Part shown: positions 9,541 through 19,979 of the stretch, piece by piece
Layout: every line of letters starts with the position of its first letter
How positions within the stretch are numbered: the stretch's first letter is position 1
Source of the DNA: Helichrysum umbraculigerum
Taxonomy: Eukaryota > Streptophyta > Magnoliopsida > Asterales > Asteraceae
NCBI GenBank assembly: GCA_949592205.1
Contig: CATIUR010000015.1
Location: forward strand, 372,001-436,000
Direction: 5' to 3'
DNA length: 64,000 bases
The notes under the pieces: generated by a model
Told to the model about the DNA's origin: nothing
What the model saw: only the letters and a program-made list of their open reading frames with translations
The model's database searches: none
Translations under genes and position numbers: made by a program

Positions 9541-11691
9541 TGTAACACCCGTCCTTTTTCAATCAATACTATAATGTATTTTATTACAGGAAGCGGAAGT
9601 CCTAAAACAAGCTTTTCATTTTTCAAACATATAAATAAATATTATAAACATATAACTTTTAAACACAATCATTGGGTGTTATTGAATCCAAAAACAACAT
9701 TGATTTAGCAAAATCAATATCAGAGTAATACGCGAGGTCGTCAAACAATCCATTTCAGCCACCAACTTCTTGCCCAACAATATAAACACTCATAACCTGC
9801 AAGAAGTGGGAATGTGGGGGTTAGCTCATAGCTAAGTGAGATAGAACTGTAACCGACAGTCCAACTCAGATATAACACATCAGCTTACAATAAATAATCG
9901 TAATTACAATACAATCAATGTTTACGTTATCAAGCACTGTAAACACACAATCACTAAAGAGGACCGGTGGTCCTTGAGGAACCCTCAAGCCGCGGTGGCC
10001 CTCAAGCGACACTTATAAACCCCACTGAGCTGCAGGCCAATACAGCGGTTTACCGATAGCCTGTTACTATCATCTCACACGACTAAGATTCCCATTAACG
10101 ATGTGTACAAGGAATCCTCATCGTCCAGACAATAGTAACCAATGCCCAACACTTGTTGACCTCCTTATAACACATATACGCCTCCAAGGCCATATAACAC
10201 TTAACACAATTATAATCATAACAGATTAATAATTATTCAACAATAACATATACGGTTACCCGTTGTAACCAAACATGTTATAACTCAATCACACTGAAGG
10301 TACATATCCACTCACCGATACCTCAGATGTCCACTCAGTATTCTAATGTCACTGAGTCTTCTGTATATCTGAAATCATCACAGAATACTACAAGTTAGTA
10401 ACTTGTCAACAAGGATAATCTCATGTTACAATAATATAACATATCACAATAGTTCACTTTCCAATATATCATATCATATCAATCGAACCATATTTCAATA
10501 CTCCTATATTTAGTTATAATTCATCATCATTTTATATTCACATAAAAGTAGGATCTTAAAATAATACCTACCAAGTGTACTCGTGAAAATCTGTCGAGCA
10601 CATAGCATCAATTAATAAACAATAACCATGTTACACTTTAATAATGATAACTAATCATCATGTTCTCATAACAATCATAAACTAACTAGTTTATAGGCAT
10701 CTATCATAAGTAATCAATTTAAGTCAAAAGGCTGCTGGAACCAGTTTACCCGCCGGGTAAGGTTAGTACCCGCCGGGTACTAGCCAAAACCCATGAAGCC
10801 GCCGGTTTGGCTACAGAAGCCGCCGGCTTCACCCCCCGAACCGCCGGGTGATTTAACATTTTCATGATCAGAACTTAAACTCAATATTAAAGGCTACAGA
10901 AGCCGCCGGCTTGGGTTATTACCCGCCGGCTTCCAACAATTAAGAACAAGCCGCCGGCTTGGCATTGAAGCCGCCGGCTTCCCATGAAACAAGAACTACC
11001 CGCCGGTTAGATGTGGTACCCGCCGGGTACTTTACCCAGACCAGCGATCTGCTGCTGCTGATCCAACCCACAACCCGAATTAAAACAACCCAAATCAACA
11101 AACCAAGTATTTAATCGATTATAACAACCAACAAAGAACATATAGCATCATATATCATCATTTATATCATCTAATTCATCTAATAATCATAAACCCTAAA
11201 TTGTTAATGTATATACATATATATAATGAATACTTACAACATGAAGAACAAGAAGATGATGGTGATGATCTAGTGAAGAAGATGATGCTACAAGATCACA
11301 AGCAAACCCTCTCTCTTTTCTCTCTTTTGATTTAGCATATATGTATGTATGTGTGTAAAGAGATGGAGATGAGATAAAAGATCAAGAAAGAAAGAAAATG
11401 AAATAAAAGGGTCGGTTCCCCCTTTTTAACCCATTCCCAACACAGTACAAATAATATCCCTTCTAAGCCTATTGTCTGGAACCCGAAAATATCCACTAGA
11501 CAAAGTATTTTATTTTACCGTCAGGCTTAACTATTTAAAACAAATATTATTTTATTAGTCACAATAATACCTGTGACTCTTTTACCTATTTATTTTCAAA
11601 TAAACCAACAATATAATTTCCTAACTCATTTAATAATTATTTAAATTCGGAAAATACCATAAACGTCTAGGCCCGATTTGCGGATGTTACA
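9541..11691 (-). repeat. 3' LTR of gag-only element (2151 bp)
   Basis: It is bounded on the plus strand by TGTAACACCC and GGATGTTACA. It is near-identical to 14014-16164 and contains the CCGCCGG palindrome cluster at 10740-11035. Confidence 0.95.
10740..11035. repeat. cluster of eleven CCGCCGG palindromes in LTR
   Basis: Eleven copies of CCGCCGG lie in about 300 bp. They sit in two flavours of longer near-palindrome, TACCCGCCGGGTA and GAAGCCGCCGGCTTC, plus hybrids. The surroundings are strongly AT-rich. The same cluster is at 15213-15508 in the other LTR, where one copy has become CCGTCGG (C to T at 15427). Confidence 0.93.
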
Positions 11692-11707
11692 AATCTTCCC
11701 TCCTTAA
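11692..11707 (-). promoter_or_regulatory. polypurine tract
   Basis: The minus strand reads TTAAGGAGGGAAGATT immediately before the 3' LTR start TGTAACATCC. This is the expected place and composition for the plus-strand primer of an LTR element. Confidence 0.8.
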
Positions 11708-12910
11708 AAAGATTTCGTCCTCGAAATCTAATCCAACTCGAAATCCACGATTAGGTAATCACATAACATCCACAAGGATCAATTTATACACCGGATCACA
11801 CTTGAAACATAATAATCCAAATCCATAATTAATATCCCATCCGATCTCATGGTAATCCATCAATCATAATGATCTCAGATCATTCCACAATTCAGAATCC
11901 CCAAATGAAAAATCAACTCTAAAAATTTCAAAACAACTGAATTTAACACAAGATTATGCAATCTTTAATCCACTAGTAATGTTCAACAACACTTTCCAAT
12001 TTCATATAATAATCTATCAAGTCCTCGAGCTAGATAGTTCTCAATCAATCCATTAAGTCCGAAAAAAAAAATCTCAAAAGCATAGGATAACTCTTGTCGC
12101 AAATCAACAACAATTCACAATAACATCAAGTCTCACCATCAATTCTTTGATTTAATCTAACCATCACCCATATCTCCATGAGTTTAAGGTAAAACAACCA
12201 TTACAAACTCCAAATCAAGGATGAAATAATTCCATCACGTAGCTTAGGCTGTCAAAGCATAAACAATAACCCAGTCTCAATATATCACAACATGATTCAA
12301 TCATATGGAAGATATTATACACTTTCGAGGATCTTAAATCCATCAAATAATACAATATCAAAATCTGACATAACAACAGTTCCAATGTCAAATAAACATC
12401 CACTGTTCAATCTACAATTAATTCCAGAATAATCAATTCATCATATCCCTCAAGTCAAATTACATACATTCGAGATAAGGCCAATCATCCATTTCCCGAA
12501 CCTCATCACATTAACTTTACCAATTTAATGTATAAATCAATACATGTCAAAGTCTTATTAAAACAAGATTGACACTAACACAATTCAACCGCAATATGAC
12601 CCACTATCCAATATTAATTCTAGTCACCAACATGGTAACCTAGAGTAGCTAATATCAATTAATTCTATTATAAAAGAATTAACAACAACAGGGGAATCAA
12701 TTCAGTTATCACACAATGCACAAACATAAGGCACAACTAACTCTAGATCACATAACCATATGATAGTACAGAGTTAATACATAAGTACCTGGAATGATGT
12801 CAGGCAACTCCACAATTTGTCAACTGTAATATGAAGAACTTGTCAGCAACTGATAACGAATTCTCCCAACTATAGCAAGAAAATGACGACCTCCCGACCA
12901 ACCCCGACTC
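11708..12910 (-). other. non-coding internal segment of gag-only element
   Basis: About 1.2 kb lies between the gag stop and the polypurine tract, where an autonomous element would carry pol. It is AT-rich with no open frame of note, and I see no protease, RT or integrase motif on either strand. Pol is absent, not merely mutated. Confidence 0.8.
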
Positions 12911-13837
12911 CTATCTCTCAGCCTCTGGACACTGGTTCGCTCGATGATTCTCCTTATGACAATTCCAACAAACATGACCAGGATAATCACAATCTTTTGC
13001 AACATGCCCAAACACGCCACATTTAATGCATCTGGCAGTCTGAGAATTACACCGCCCGTTATGTCTGGTTTTACATTTAAAGCACCATTTGGGTTTATCA
13101 ACTGAACTCTTACGGTCACTCTGCCATTTTCGTTTACCCTTACTAGAAGAATCACACTCAGATTGATGCAAAGCTATTTCTCTATTTTGTGCATCCCGAG
13201 CCCGCAAGTCACAATCCACGGCACGAGCTAAGTCAAAAGCCCGCGAAAGTGAATCTGCTAATCTCACTGTTGCCCGATAATCAGGTGGCAATGTTCTAAC
13301 AAAATGATCAATCTTAGTCCTATCAGTTGGGACCCACTGTTGAACAAATCTCAATTTCTCTGTAAACTGATTAATCAACTCATCAATAGTCATTTGGTCA
13401 GTCAAGTGAAGTTCCATGAACTCGTCTCTAATACGCGATATATCAAAATCAGAACAATATCGTTTACATATCTCGGTATAAAAATCTAACCATTTGATAG
13501 AAACTTTCTGCTGTGGAGTCAAAACTGCTGTAATTGAATCCCACCAGTTCATTGCTTGACCCTTCAAAAGTTGAACTGCATACGGAACTTTATCCTCTTC
13601 TCTGCACTGACAAACTTCAAATTTCCTCTCAATATCAAGCAACCAATCTAAAGTATATGAAGGATTTGAACTACCCTGAAATTTCGAAGGTTTACACGAC
13701 ATGAAAGTAGTAAAGGAACAAACTTTCCGGTGAGAAGATCCAGCCTGTCCATGTCTATCATTCTGTGTTTCCAAAGAAGAAGTATCCATCCGAGAGACAC
13801 TATAAGGAGCATTGGTCGGGTTATCATATTCTGCCAT
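12911..13837 (-). CDS. retrotransposon gag protein with zinc knuckles
   Basis: This gag protein of 308 residues is the only protein of the element and would form the virus-like particle and bind the RNA. I chose the ATG at 13837 (MAEYDN); an in-frame ATG upstream at 13909 would add 24 residues of little gag character. Residues about 45-215 form a Retrotrans_gag domain containing QAMNWWDSI. The C-terminal part is basic and carries a short Cys/His motif (CFKCKTRHNGRC) and two CX2CX4HX4C knuckles (CIKCGVFGHVAKDC, CWNCHKENHRANQC). The frame is intact with a normal stop and no pol follows. An intact gag in a pol-less element suggests selection for gag function in cis. The gag is clearly Ty3/gypsy-like but only distantly like that at 1-1848. 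Confidence 0.92.
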   Translation of the reverse strand: MAEYDNPTNAPYSVSRMDTSSLETQNDRHGQAGSSHRKVCSFTTFMSCKPSKFQGSSNPSYTLDWLLDIERKFEVCQCREEDKVPYAVQLLKGQAMNWWDSITAVLTPQQKVSIKWLDFYTEICKRYCSDFDISRIRDEFMELHLTDQMTIDELINQFTEKLRFVQQWVPTDRTKIDHFVRTLPPDYRATVRLADSLSRAFDLARAVDCDLRARDAQNREIALHQSECDSSSKGKRKWQSDRKSSVDKPKWCFKCKTRHNGRCNSQTARCIKCGVFGHVAKDCDYPGHVCWNCHKENHRANQCPEAER

Positions 13838-13999
13838 ATCTGTATCAAGAAAACAACAATCTCGCAACTCGTTAATGGTTAGTACATAACACGCTAACCA
13901 ACTTCTCATACAACTCTAAACCCACATTATGGAATGTTTGACCAAACACAAATAGATTTGGGATTGAACGTTACCAAAGTTCAATTCGCCCAAACCTAT

Positions 14000-14011
14000 G
14001 CTCTGATACCA
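14000..14011 (-). promoter_or_regulatory. primer-binding site for initiator Met tRNA
   Basis: The minus strand reads TGGTATCAGAGC two bases after the end of the 5' LTR. Confidence 0.88.
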
Positions 14012-14013
14012 CT

Positions 14014-16164
14014 TGTAACACCCGTCCTTTTTCAATCAATACTATAATGTATTTTATTACAGGAAGCGGAAGTCCTAAAACAAGCTTTTCATTTTTCAAA
14101 CATATAAATAAATATTATAAACATATAACTTTTAAACACAATCATTGGGTGTTATTGAATCCAAAAACAACATTGATTTAGCAAAATCAATATCAGAGTA
14201 ATACGCGAGGTCGTCAAACAATCCATTTCAGCCACCAACTTCTTGCCCAACAATATAAACACTCATAACCTGCAAGAAGTGGGAATGTGGGGGTTAGCTC
14301 ATAGCTAAGTGAGATAGAACTGTAACCGACAGTCCAACTCAGATATAACACATCAGCTTACAATAAATAATCGTAATTACAATACAATCAATGTTTACGT
14401 TATCAAGCACTGTAAACACACAATCACTAAAGAGGACCGGTGGTCCTTGAGGAACCCTCAAGCCGCGGTGGCCCTCAAGCGACACTTATAAACCCCACTG
14501 AGCTGCAGGCCAATACAGCGGTTTACCGATAGCCTGTTACTATCATCTCACACGACTAAGATTCCCATTAACGATGTGTACAAGGAATCCTCATCGTCCA
14601 GACAATAGTAACCAATGTCCAACACTTGTTGACCTCCTTATAACACATATACGCCTCCAAGGCCATATAACACTTAACACAATTATAATCATAACAGATT
14701 AATAATTATTCAACAATAACATATACGGTTACCCGTTGTAACCAAACATGTTATAACTCAATCACACTGAAGGTACAGATCCACTCACCGATACCTCAGA
14801 TGTCCACTCAGTATTCTAATGTCACTGAGTCTTCTGTATATCTGAAATCATCACAGAATACTACAAGTTAGTAACTTGTCAACAAGGATAATCTCATGTT
14901 ACAATAATATAACATATCACAATAGTTCACTTTCCAATATATCATATCATATCAATCGAACCATATTTCAATACTCCTATATTTAGTTATAATTCATCAT
15001 CATTTTATATTCACATAAAAGTAGGATCTTAAAATAATACCTACCAAGTGTACTCGTGAAAATCTGTCGAGCACATAGCATCAATTAATAAACAATAACC
15101 ATGTTACACTTTAATAATGATAACTAATCATCATGTTCTCATAACAATCATAAACTAACTAGTTTATAGGCATCTATCATAAGTAATCAATTTAAGTCAA
15201 AAGGCTGCTGGAACCAGTTTACCCGCCGGGTAAGGTTAGTACCCGCCGGGTACTAGCCAAAACCCATGAAGCCGCCGGTTTGGCTACAGAAGCCGCCGGC
15301 TTCACCCCCCGAACCGCCGGGTGATTTAACATTTTCATGATCAGAACTTAAACTCAATATTAAAGGCTACAGAAGCCGCCGGCTTGGGTTATTACCCGCC
15401 GGCTTCCAACAATTAAGAACAAGCCGTCGGCTTGGCATTGAAGCCGCCGGCTTCCCATGAAACAAGAACTACCCGCCGGTTAGATGTGGTACCCGCCGGG
15501 TACTTTACCCAGACCAGCGATCTGCTGCTGCTGATCCAACCCACAACCCGAATTAAAACAACCCAAATCAACAAACCAAGTATTTAATCGATTATAACAA
15601 CCAACAAAGAACATATAGCATCATATATCATCATTTATATCATCTAATTCATCTAATAATCATAAACCCTAAATTGTTAATGTATATACATATATATAAT
15701 GAATACTTACAACATGAAGAACAAGAAGATGATGGTGATGATCTAGTGAAGAAGATGATGCTACAAGATCACAAGCAAACCCTCTCTCTTTTCTCTCTTT
15801 TGATTTAGCATATATGTATGTATGTGTGTAAAGAGATGGAGATGAGATAAAAGATCAAGAAAGAAAGAAAATGAAATAAAAGGGTCGGTTCCCCCTTTTT
15901 AACCCATTCCCAACACAGTACAAATAATATCCCTTCTAAGCCTATTGTCTGGAACCCGAAAATATCCACTAGACAAAGTATTTTATTTTACCGTCAGGCT
16001 TAACTATTTAAAACAAATATTATTTTATTAGTCACAATAATACCTGTGACTCTTTTACCTATTTATTTTCAAATAAACCAACAATATAATTTCCTAACTC
16101 ATTTAATAATTATTTAAATTCGGAAAATACCATAAACGTCTAGGCCCGATTTGCGGATGTTACA
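14014..16164 (-). repeat. 5' LTR of gag-only element (2151 bp)
   Basis: It has the same length and, by eye, all but three bases in common with 9541-11691. It carries the promoter for the element in minus orientation, and the PBS lies directly inside it. Confidence 0.95.
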
Positions 16165-16575
16165 AGATCTGGAACTAATTGAGGGAGATAGTGGAGGTGT
16201 GATTAGAGTGGAGGATGCAAGGTAAAAATATAGATGTTTATTATTATTAAAAAATATATCAAAATATTTAATAATATTCTATTTGATATTTAGATTAATT
16301 AAAATAAGATATACAAATATGTAAAAATTAATTAAACTATTAGTTAATAAGCGAACATCTAACCGAACGTTCACGAACATGTTATCGAACGTAAATGAAC
16401 GAACGAGACCTATGTTCATGTTCGTTCATATAATTAAACGAACGTAAAAATTTGTTCATGTTCGTTCATATAACGAAACGAACGAACATAAACGAACTTC
16501 TCGCCGAACGGTTCACGAATAGTTCACCGAACGTTCACTTCGCTTACAGGCCTACATACATCCATCCTTATGTAC

Positions 16576-16581
16576 TAATAC

Positions 16582-16615
<34 letters not shown>

Positions 16616-16628
16616 TATTATTATTATA
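16576..16628. repeat. (TAA)n/(TTA)n microsatellite
   Basis: TAA triplets run into TTA triplets, forming a small AT palindrome between the hAT-like element and the LRR gene. Confidence 0.9.
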
Positions 16629-16789
16629 TACGTAGTAATATAATACACGTTTAGTTATATGATAATAGATTGTTGGTACGTTATGTAGTAAGACTTGTAC
16701 ATTTCATCCCAATATATATGTAAATATATGTGTATATTATTTAAGCAAGAAAAGTATCCACTACGCCACTTCTCATAATTATATGCCAA

Positions 16790-18184
16790 ATGAGTCCTCA
16801 AATTTCATCCTTCGTTATTCTCTTGGTTTTCATTTGCTCTTTTCATTTCGGGTTACATGTGTCAGCCCTGTGTTTGAATGACCAAAAATCATTGCTCATG
16901 TCCTTGAAAAATGATATTAAATTTGATGCTTCCATTTCGACCAAGCTTGTGGGATGGAACCAAAGTGTGGAATGTTGCGATTGGGGCGGTGTGGGATGTG
17001 ATGACGCCGGTCATGTCATAAATCTTGATCTTAGTAGAGAAGGTATATATGGTGGGATCCCATCTTCTTCTTTTTCTTCTCACTTGGAAGGCCTCACGAG
17101 TCTCGAGTTTCTTAACTTGGGTTCCAATTCCTTGGTTGGTAAATTACCCGAGTCTTTGTTCAAGTTGCCATCGCTTCTGGGCTTGGATCTTTCAAACAAC
17201 GGCTTCTCTGGTCAGATTTCCAAATCTTTTAACGTTTCTTCTTCTGCTAAACTATATAACCTAGATCTTAGTAGCAACAAATTTGAAGGCCCAATACCTG
17301 AATTCATCTTCAAGCTTCCATCCATCTCTACTCTTACCCTTTCTGCAAATAAATTCACTGGCACCATAGACCTTGACATGTTTGCAAACTTCAAGGACCT
17401 TTACGCGCTTGATCTTTCCTACAATCATCTTACGGTCACTGTCAAAAGAAGATCATCCTTTTCATCACTCACTAAACTCAACACACTCAAGCTAGCTTCA
17501 TGCAACATGGAAAACCTTCCTGATCTAAAGAACCAATCAAGGCTTATGCAGCTAGATTTTTCGGATAATCAACTAAGCGGTGAAATACCCAACTGGATCT
17601 GGGAAGTTGGGAATGGGTATCTTCGATTTCTGAATGTTTCACATAATAAGTTTTCAAGTCTCCAAAAGCCTTACACTTTTCCTTTTCTACTTGATGTTCT
17701 GGACCTGCATTCTAATCACCTGAAAGGAGATATCCCAATTCCTCCGAGAAGAGTTTATATTCTGGATTACTCCGACAACAACTTTGGGTCTTCCATCCCT
17801 GTCGATTTTGGCAACGTCCTCACCTCCACCTTATTCCTTTCAATCTCCAACAATAAACTTGTTGGAGTGATTCCTGAGTCGATACGCAATGCCAGTTCCC
17901 TCCGTGTTCTCGACTTATCTCGCAATGCATTAACAGGTCCAATTCCATTGATTGGAAACTTGAAAAACTTACAATCCCTGGACCTCTCGGTCAACATGTT
18001 AAACGGAAGCATCCCTAAGCAGCTTGAAAATCTTAGGTCGCTCTCGTTTCTAAATTTGTCTTATAATCATCTTTCTGGAAGGATTCCGAGGTTTCAAAAA
18101 TTTACAGAGTTGTCTTTTGAGGGAAACCCAGGGCTATGCGGTCCCCCTTTGAACAAGACTTGTGGTAGTCCAGTCCATGATTAA
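16790..18184 (+). CDS. short secreted LRR receptor-like protein (RLP), lacks transmembrane end
   Basis: This is a 464-residue single-exon protein. Residues 1-26 are a signal peptide ending at VSA. An LRRNT_2 cap follows, with the paired cysteines of ECCDWGGVGC (about 60-72). About a dozen extracellular plant LRRs (LxLSxNxLxGxIP type) come next, then the C-terminal cap sequence FEGNPGLCGPPL. This architecture is that of RLPs of the Cf/Ve/RLP30 type, which sense pathogen or developmental ligands at the plasma membrane. Those proteins are usually about twice as long and continue with an acidic stretch, a transmembrane helix and a short tail. Here the frame stops 11 residues after GPPL. There are also fewer LRRs, and part of the array seems shortened around residue 220. 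It may be a secreted decoy-like form or a decayed paralogue with an otherwise open frame. Confidence 0.85.
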   Translation: MSPQISSFVILLVFICSFHFGLHVSALCLNDQKSLLMSLKNDIKFDASISTKLVGWNQSVECCDWGGVGCDDAGHVINLDLSREGIYGGIPSSSFSSHLEGLTSLEFLNLGSNSLVGKLPESLFKLPSLLGLDLSNNGFSGQISKSFNVSSSAKLYNLDLSSNKFEGPIPEFIFKLPSISTLTLSANKFTGTIDLDMFANFKDLYALDLSYNHLTVTVKRRSSFSSLTKLNTLKLASCNMENLPDLKNQSRLMQLDFSDNQLSGEIPNWIWEVGNGYLRFLNVSHNKFSSLQKPYTFPFLLDVLDLHSNHLKGDIPIPPRRVYILDYSDNNFGSSIPVDFGNVLTSTLFLSISNNKLVGVIPESIRNASSLRVLDLSRNALTGPIPLIGNLKNLQSLDLSVNMLNGSIPKQLENLRSLSFLNLSYNHLSGRIPRFQKFTELSFEGNPGLCGPPLNKTCGSPVHD

Positions 18185-19487
18185 CAGATCGATTGTGACC
18201 ATATATAAGTTGAGGATTGTGATGAATATGAATATGATGGGATACATGCATCATACAGAATTCACACTCTATATACCTCAATGGGTGACTTTTATATATA
18301 CTCGTATTAAAATAACTTGTAATGACTAATGACCATGTATGTGCTGCAATGAGAATGAAATCGTTCTGCTTTTTTATTATTCTTTCTTTCCAAAAGCGAC
18401 TTGTTTTGATAATATTTATATTTGTGAGCTTAATTAGGACCATTTGATATCGCACATAAACATTAACATCTTGTTGGTGTCACGTGTGGAATGGATAATA
18501 CAGCAAGAAGTATATGTTGATGTGGCTAGTTTTTATTCAATGTGTTTATTTTTAACAAGATAACATACACATACACGTGTTTATTTATGTGTTTAATTCA
18601 GTCTATAACAAATACATATATTTTTATTATTAATTTAATTTAGTATTGAATAGAAAACAAATTGAATAAGTAGAGAAGTGAATGAGGTTAGGGTTAGAAC
18701 TAAATTATATAGGCCCAGTATCAAAACAAAGATGTGGCATGTAAATTTTACGGATAGGCTACATCTAATGGCCCATATACCTTGTCAACATTCAGTCCAG
18801 TCCAACTACATCATTACTGTTACTATCAAAGTATCAATTGCCAAAGCTATTATCTCTAATTTATCATGATATCAAACGGATTTCTCACATTATATTCATA
18901 GAGATACGAAATTTTCAAATTTTGCATAATCATGAGAAGCTCAAGGTTAACTTTGTATTTCCTCTAATTTCTTAGATAAAAAATTATATTTACCGTTCTT
19001 TTCTCATTTTAAATTTCTTAAAAGTAAACTATCTATCCATTTCTTTTTTCAAATACAGATATGATGAATTTTATTCTTTATTTTTTTTTACAATTAGCCA
19101 ATTGATAATCAAGACTACACAAGTTTTTAAAGCTTATCAAAATAAAACCACCATCCAACATTAATCAACTAGCAGTTATAGATTAATTTACACTTAAAGC
19201 TATACAATTTGATAAAACTATAAAAGGATATCATTTATAAGAGATATACTACTCCTTAGTATAAAATAAAGACAAAATTTCGTGTAATAAATACATAAGC
19301 ATTAAAATAGCATTTTATATATTAAACAACTGTATGCAATATATCAGTTTTATAGTTTTAAATCCATCGCAACGCGATGGCATTTAACGACTTGTTCATA
19401 TTCAATTCACAATACATTCTTCAATCTAATTTTTCATGGATACAAATGTTAATGTTATGTTAGGACTTTGGATGCATAAAAGACATG
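18185..19487. other. intergenic, AT-rich
   Basis: No gene is seen. The first part is the likely 3' UTR of the LRR gene. I looked for the missing RLP transmembrane segment in the next 300 bp and did not recognise it. Confidence 0.5.
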
Positions 19488-19490
19488 TTA

Positions 19491-19976
19491 GAGCACATGG
19501 GGTGGAACCGTTTTCAACAAAGTTCTAGGTCGAGAACGCCATCGAACGGTATTTTGCAGCACCGTAACGGCGTTCCGACGGTGTTCCGGACACCGTTCTC
19601 GCACGACGTCTCATCCCAAACGCTGATTTCTTCTAAAGATGTTATTTTAGGTTTAACATTACTTTTGTTTTAAAATATAAATTGGGCCAAGCCCATTAAA
19701 ATTAAGATTAACTAAAATAGGCCGGTAAAGTTGTTCTTTAAATTATTGTATTTTAATTATGTAGTTTTAGTTTTAGGAGTTGTAATTTCTTTTATTTGTT
19801 TTAATGAATGAATTTTTGTTATATATAATTTATATGTTATATAAATTAATTTTATTGAATTAATTGTATTCAAAGAATTAAAAATAAAAAATCTAAACTC
19901 TATCACATTACAAAATCTTCAGCAACAACATTCTCACCAAAACACGGTGAAAACAACTTCTCCACACATTGTGCTC
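19491..19976. mobile_element. PIF/Harbinger-type MITE (486 bp), TSD TTA
   Basis: The left end GAGCACATGGGGTGG and the right end, whose complement is GAGCACAATGTGTGG, are imperfect inverted repeats flanked by TTA (19488-19490 and 19977-19979). The interior has CG-rich inverted stretches such as CGTTCCGACGG. A second member of the family is at 49710-50033. No transposase is encoded. Confidence 0.7.
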
Positions 19977-19979
19977 TTA

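Larger units (their letters stand above)
9541..16164 (-). mobile_element. complete gag-only LTR retrotransposon (TR-GAG type), nested in hAT-like element
   Basis: The element is 6624 bp, with two LTRs of exactly 2151 bp (9541-11691 and 14014-16164). It is flanked by a perfect TSD AGATC (9536-9540 and 16165-16169). In minus orientation the order is 5' LTR, PBS TGGTATCAGAGC (14011-14000), one gag ORF, 1.2 kb without coding capacity, polypurine tract (11707-11692) and 3' LTR. There is no protease, RT, RNase H or integrase, so it must be mobilised in trans. By eye the LTRs differ at only three substitutions (10145/14618, 10305/14778, 10954/15427) and no indels. This implies a very recent insertion. 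The gag-only layout matches the TR-GAG class of non-autonomous plant elements. Confidence 0.93.
9175..16554. mobile_element. hAT-like non-autonomous element, split by a nested LTR retrotransposon
   Basis: The left end TAGGCCTGTAAACGAA (9175) and the right end, whose reverse complement is TAGGCCTGTAAGCGAA (ending 16554), form terminal inverted repeats. The 8-bp flanks are CATGCATC (9167-9174) and CATACATC (16555-16562), differing at one base, as expected for an ageing hAT target duplication. The element's own DNA (9175-9540 and 16170-16554, about 751 bp) is filled with GAACGAAC-type repeats and codes for no transposase. A complete LTR retrotransposon with TSD AGATC interrupts it. Confidence 0.75.

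Noticed and set aside
10740..11035. CRISPR-like array
   Set aside because: The repeats are short palindromes with irregular spacing inside a plant LTR; there are no cas genes and the genome is eukaryotic.
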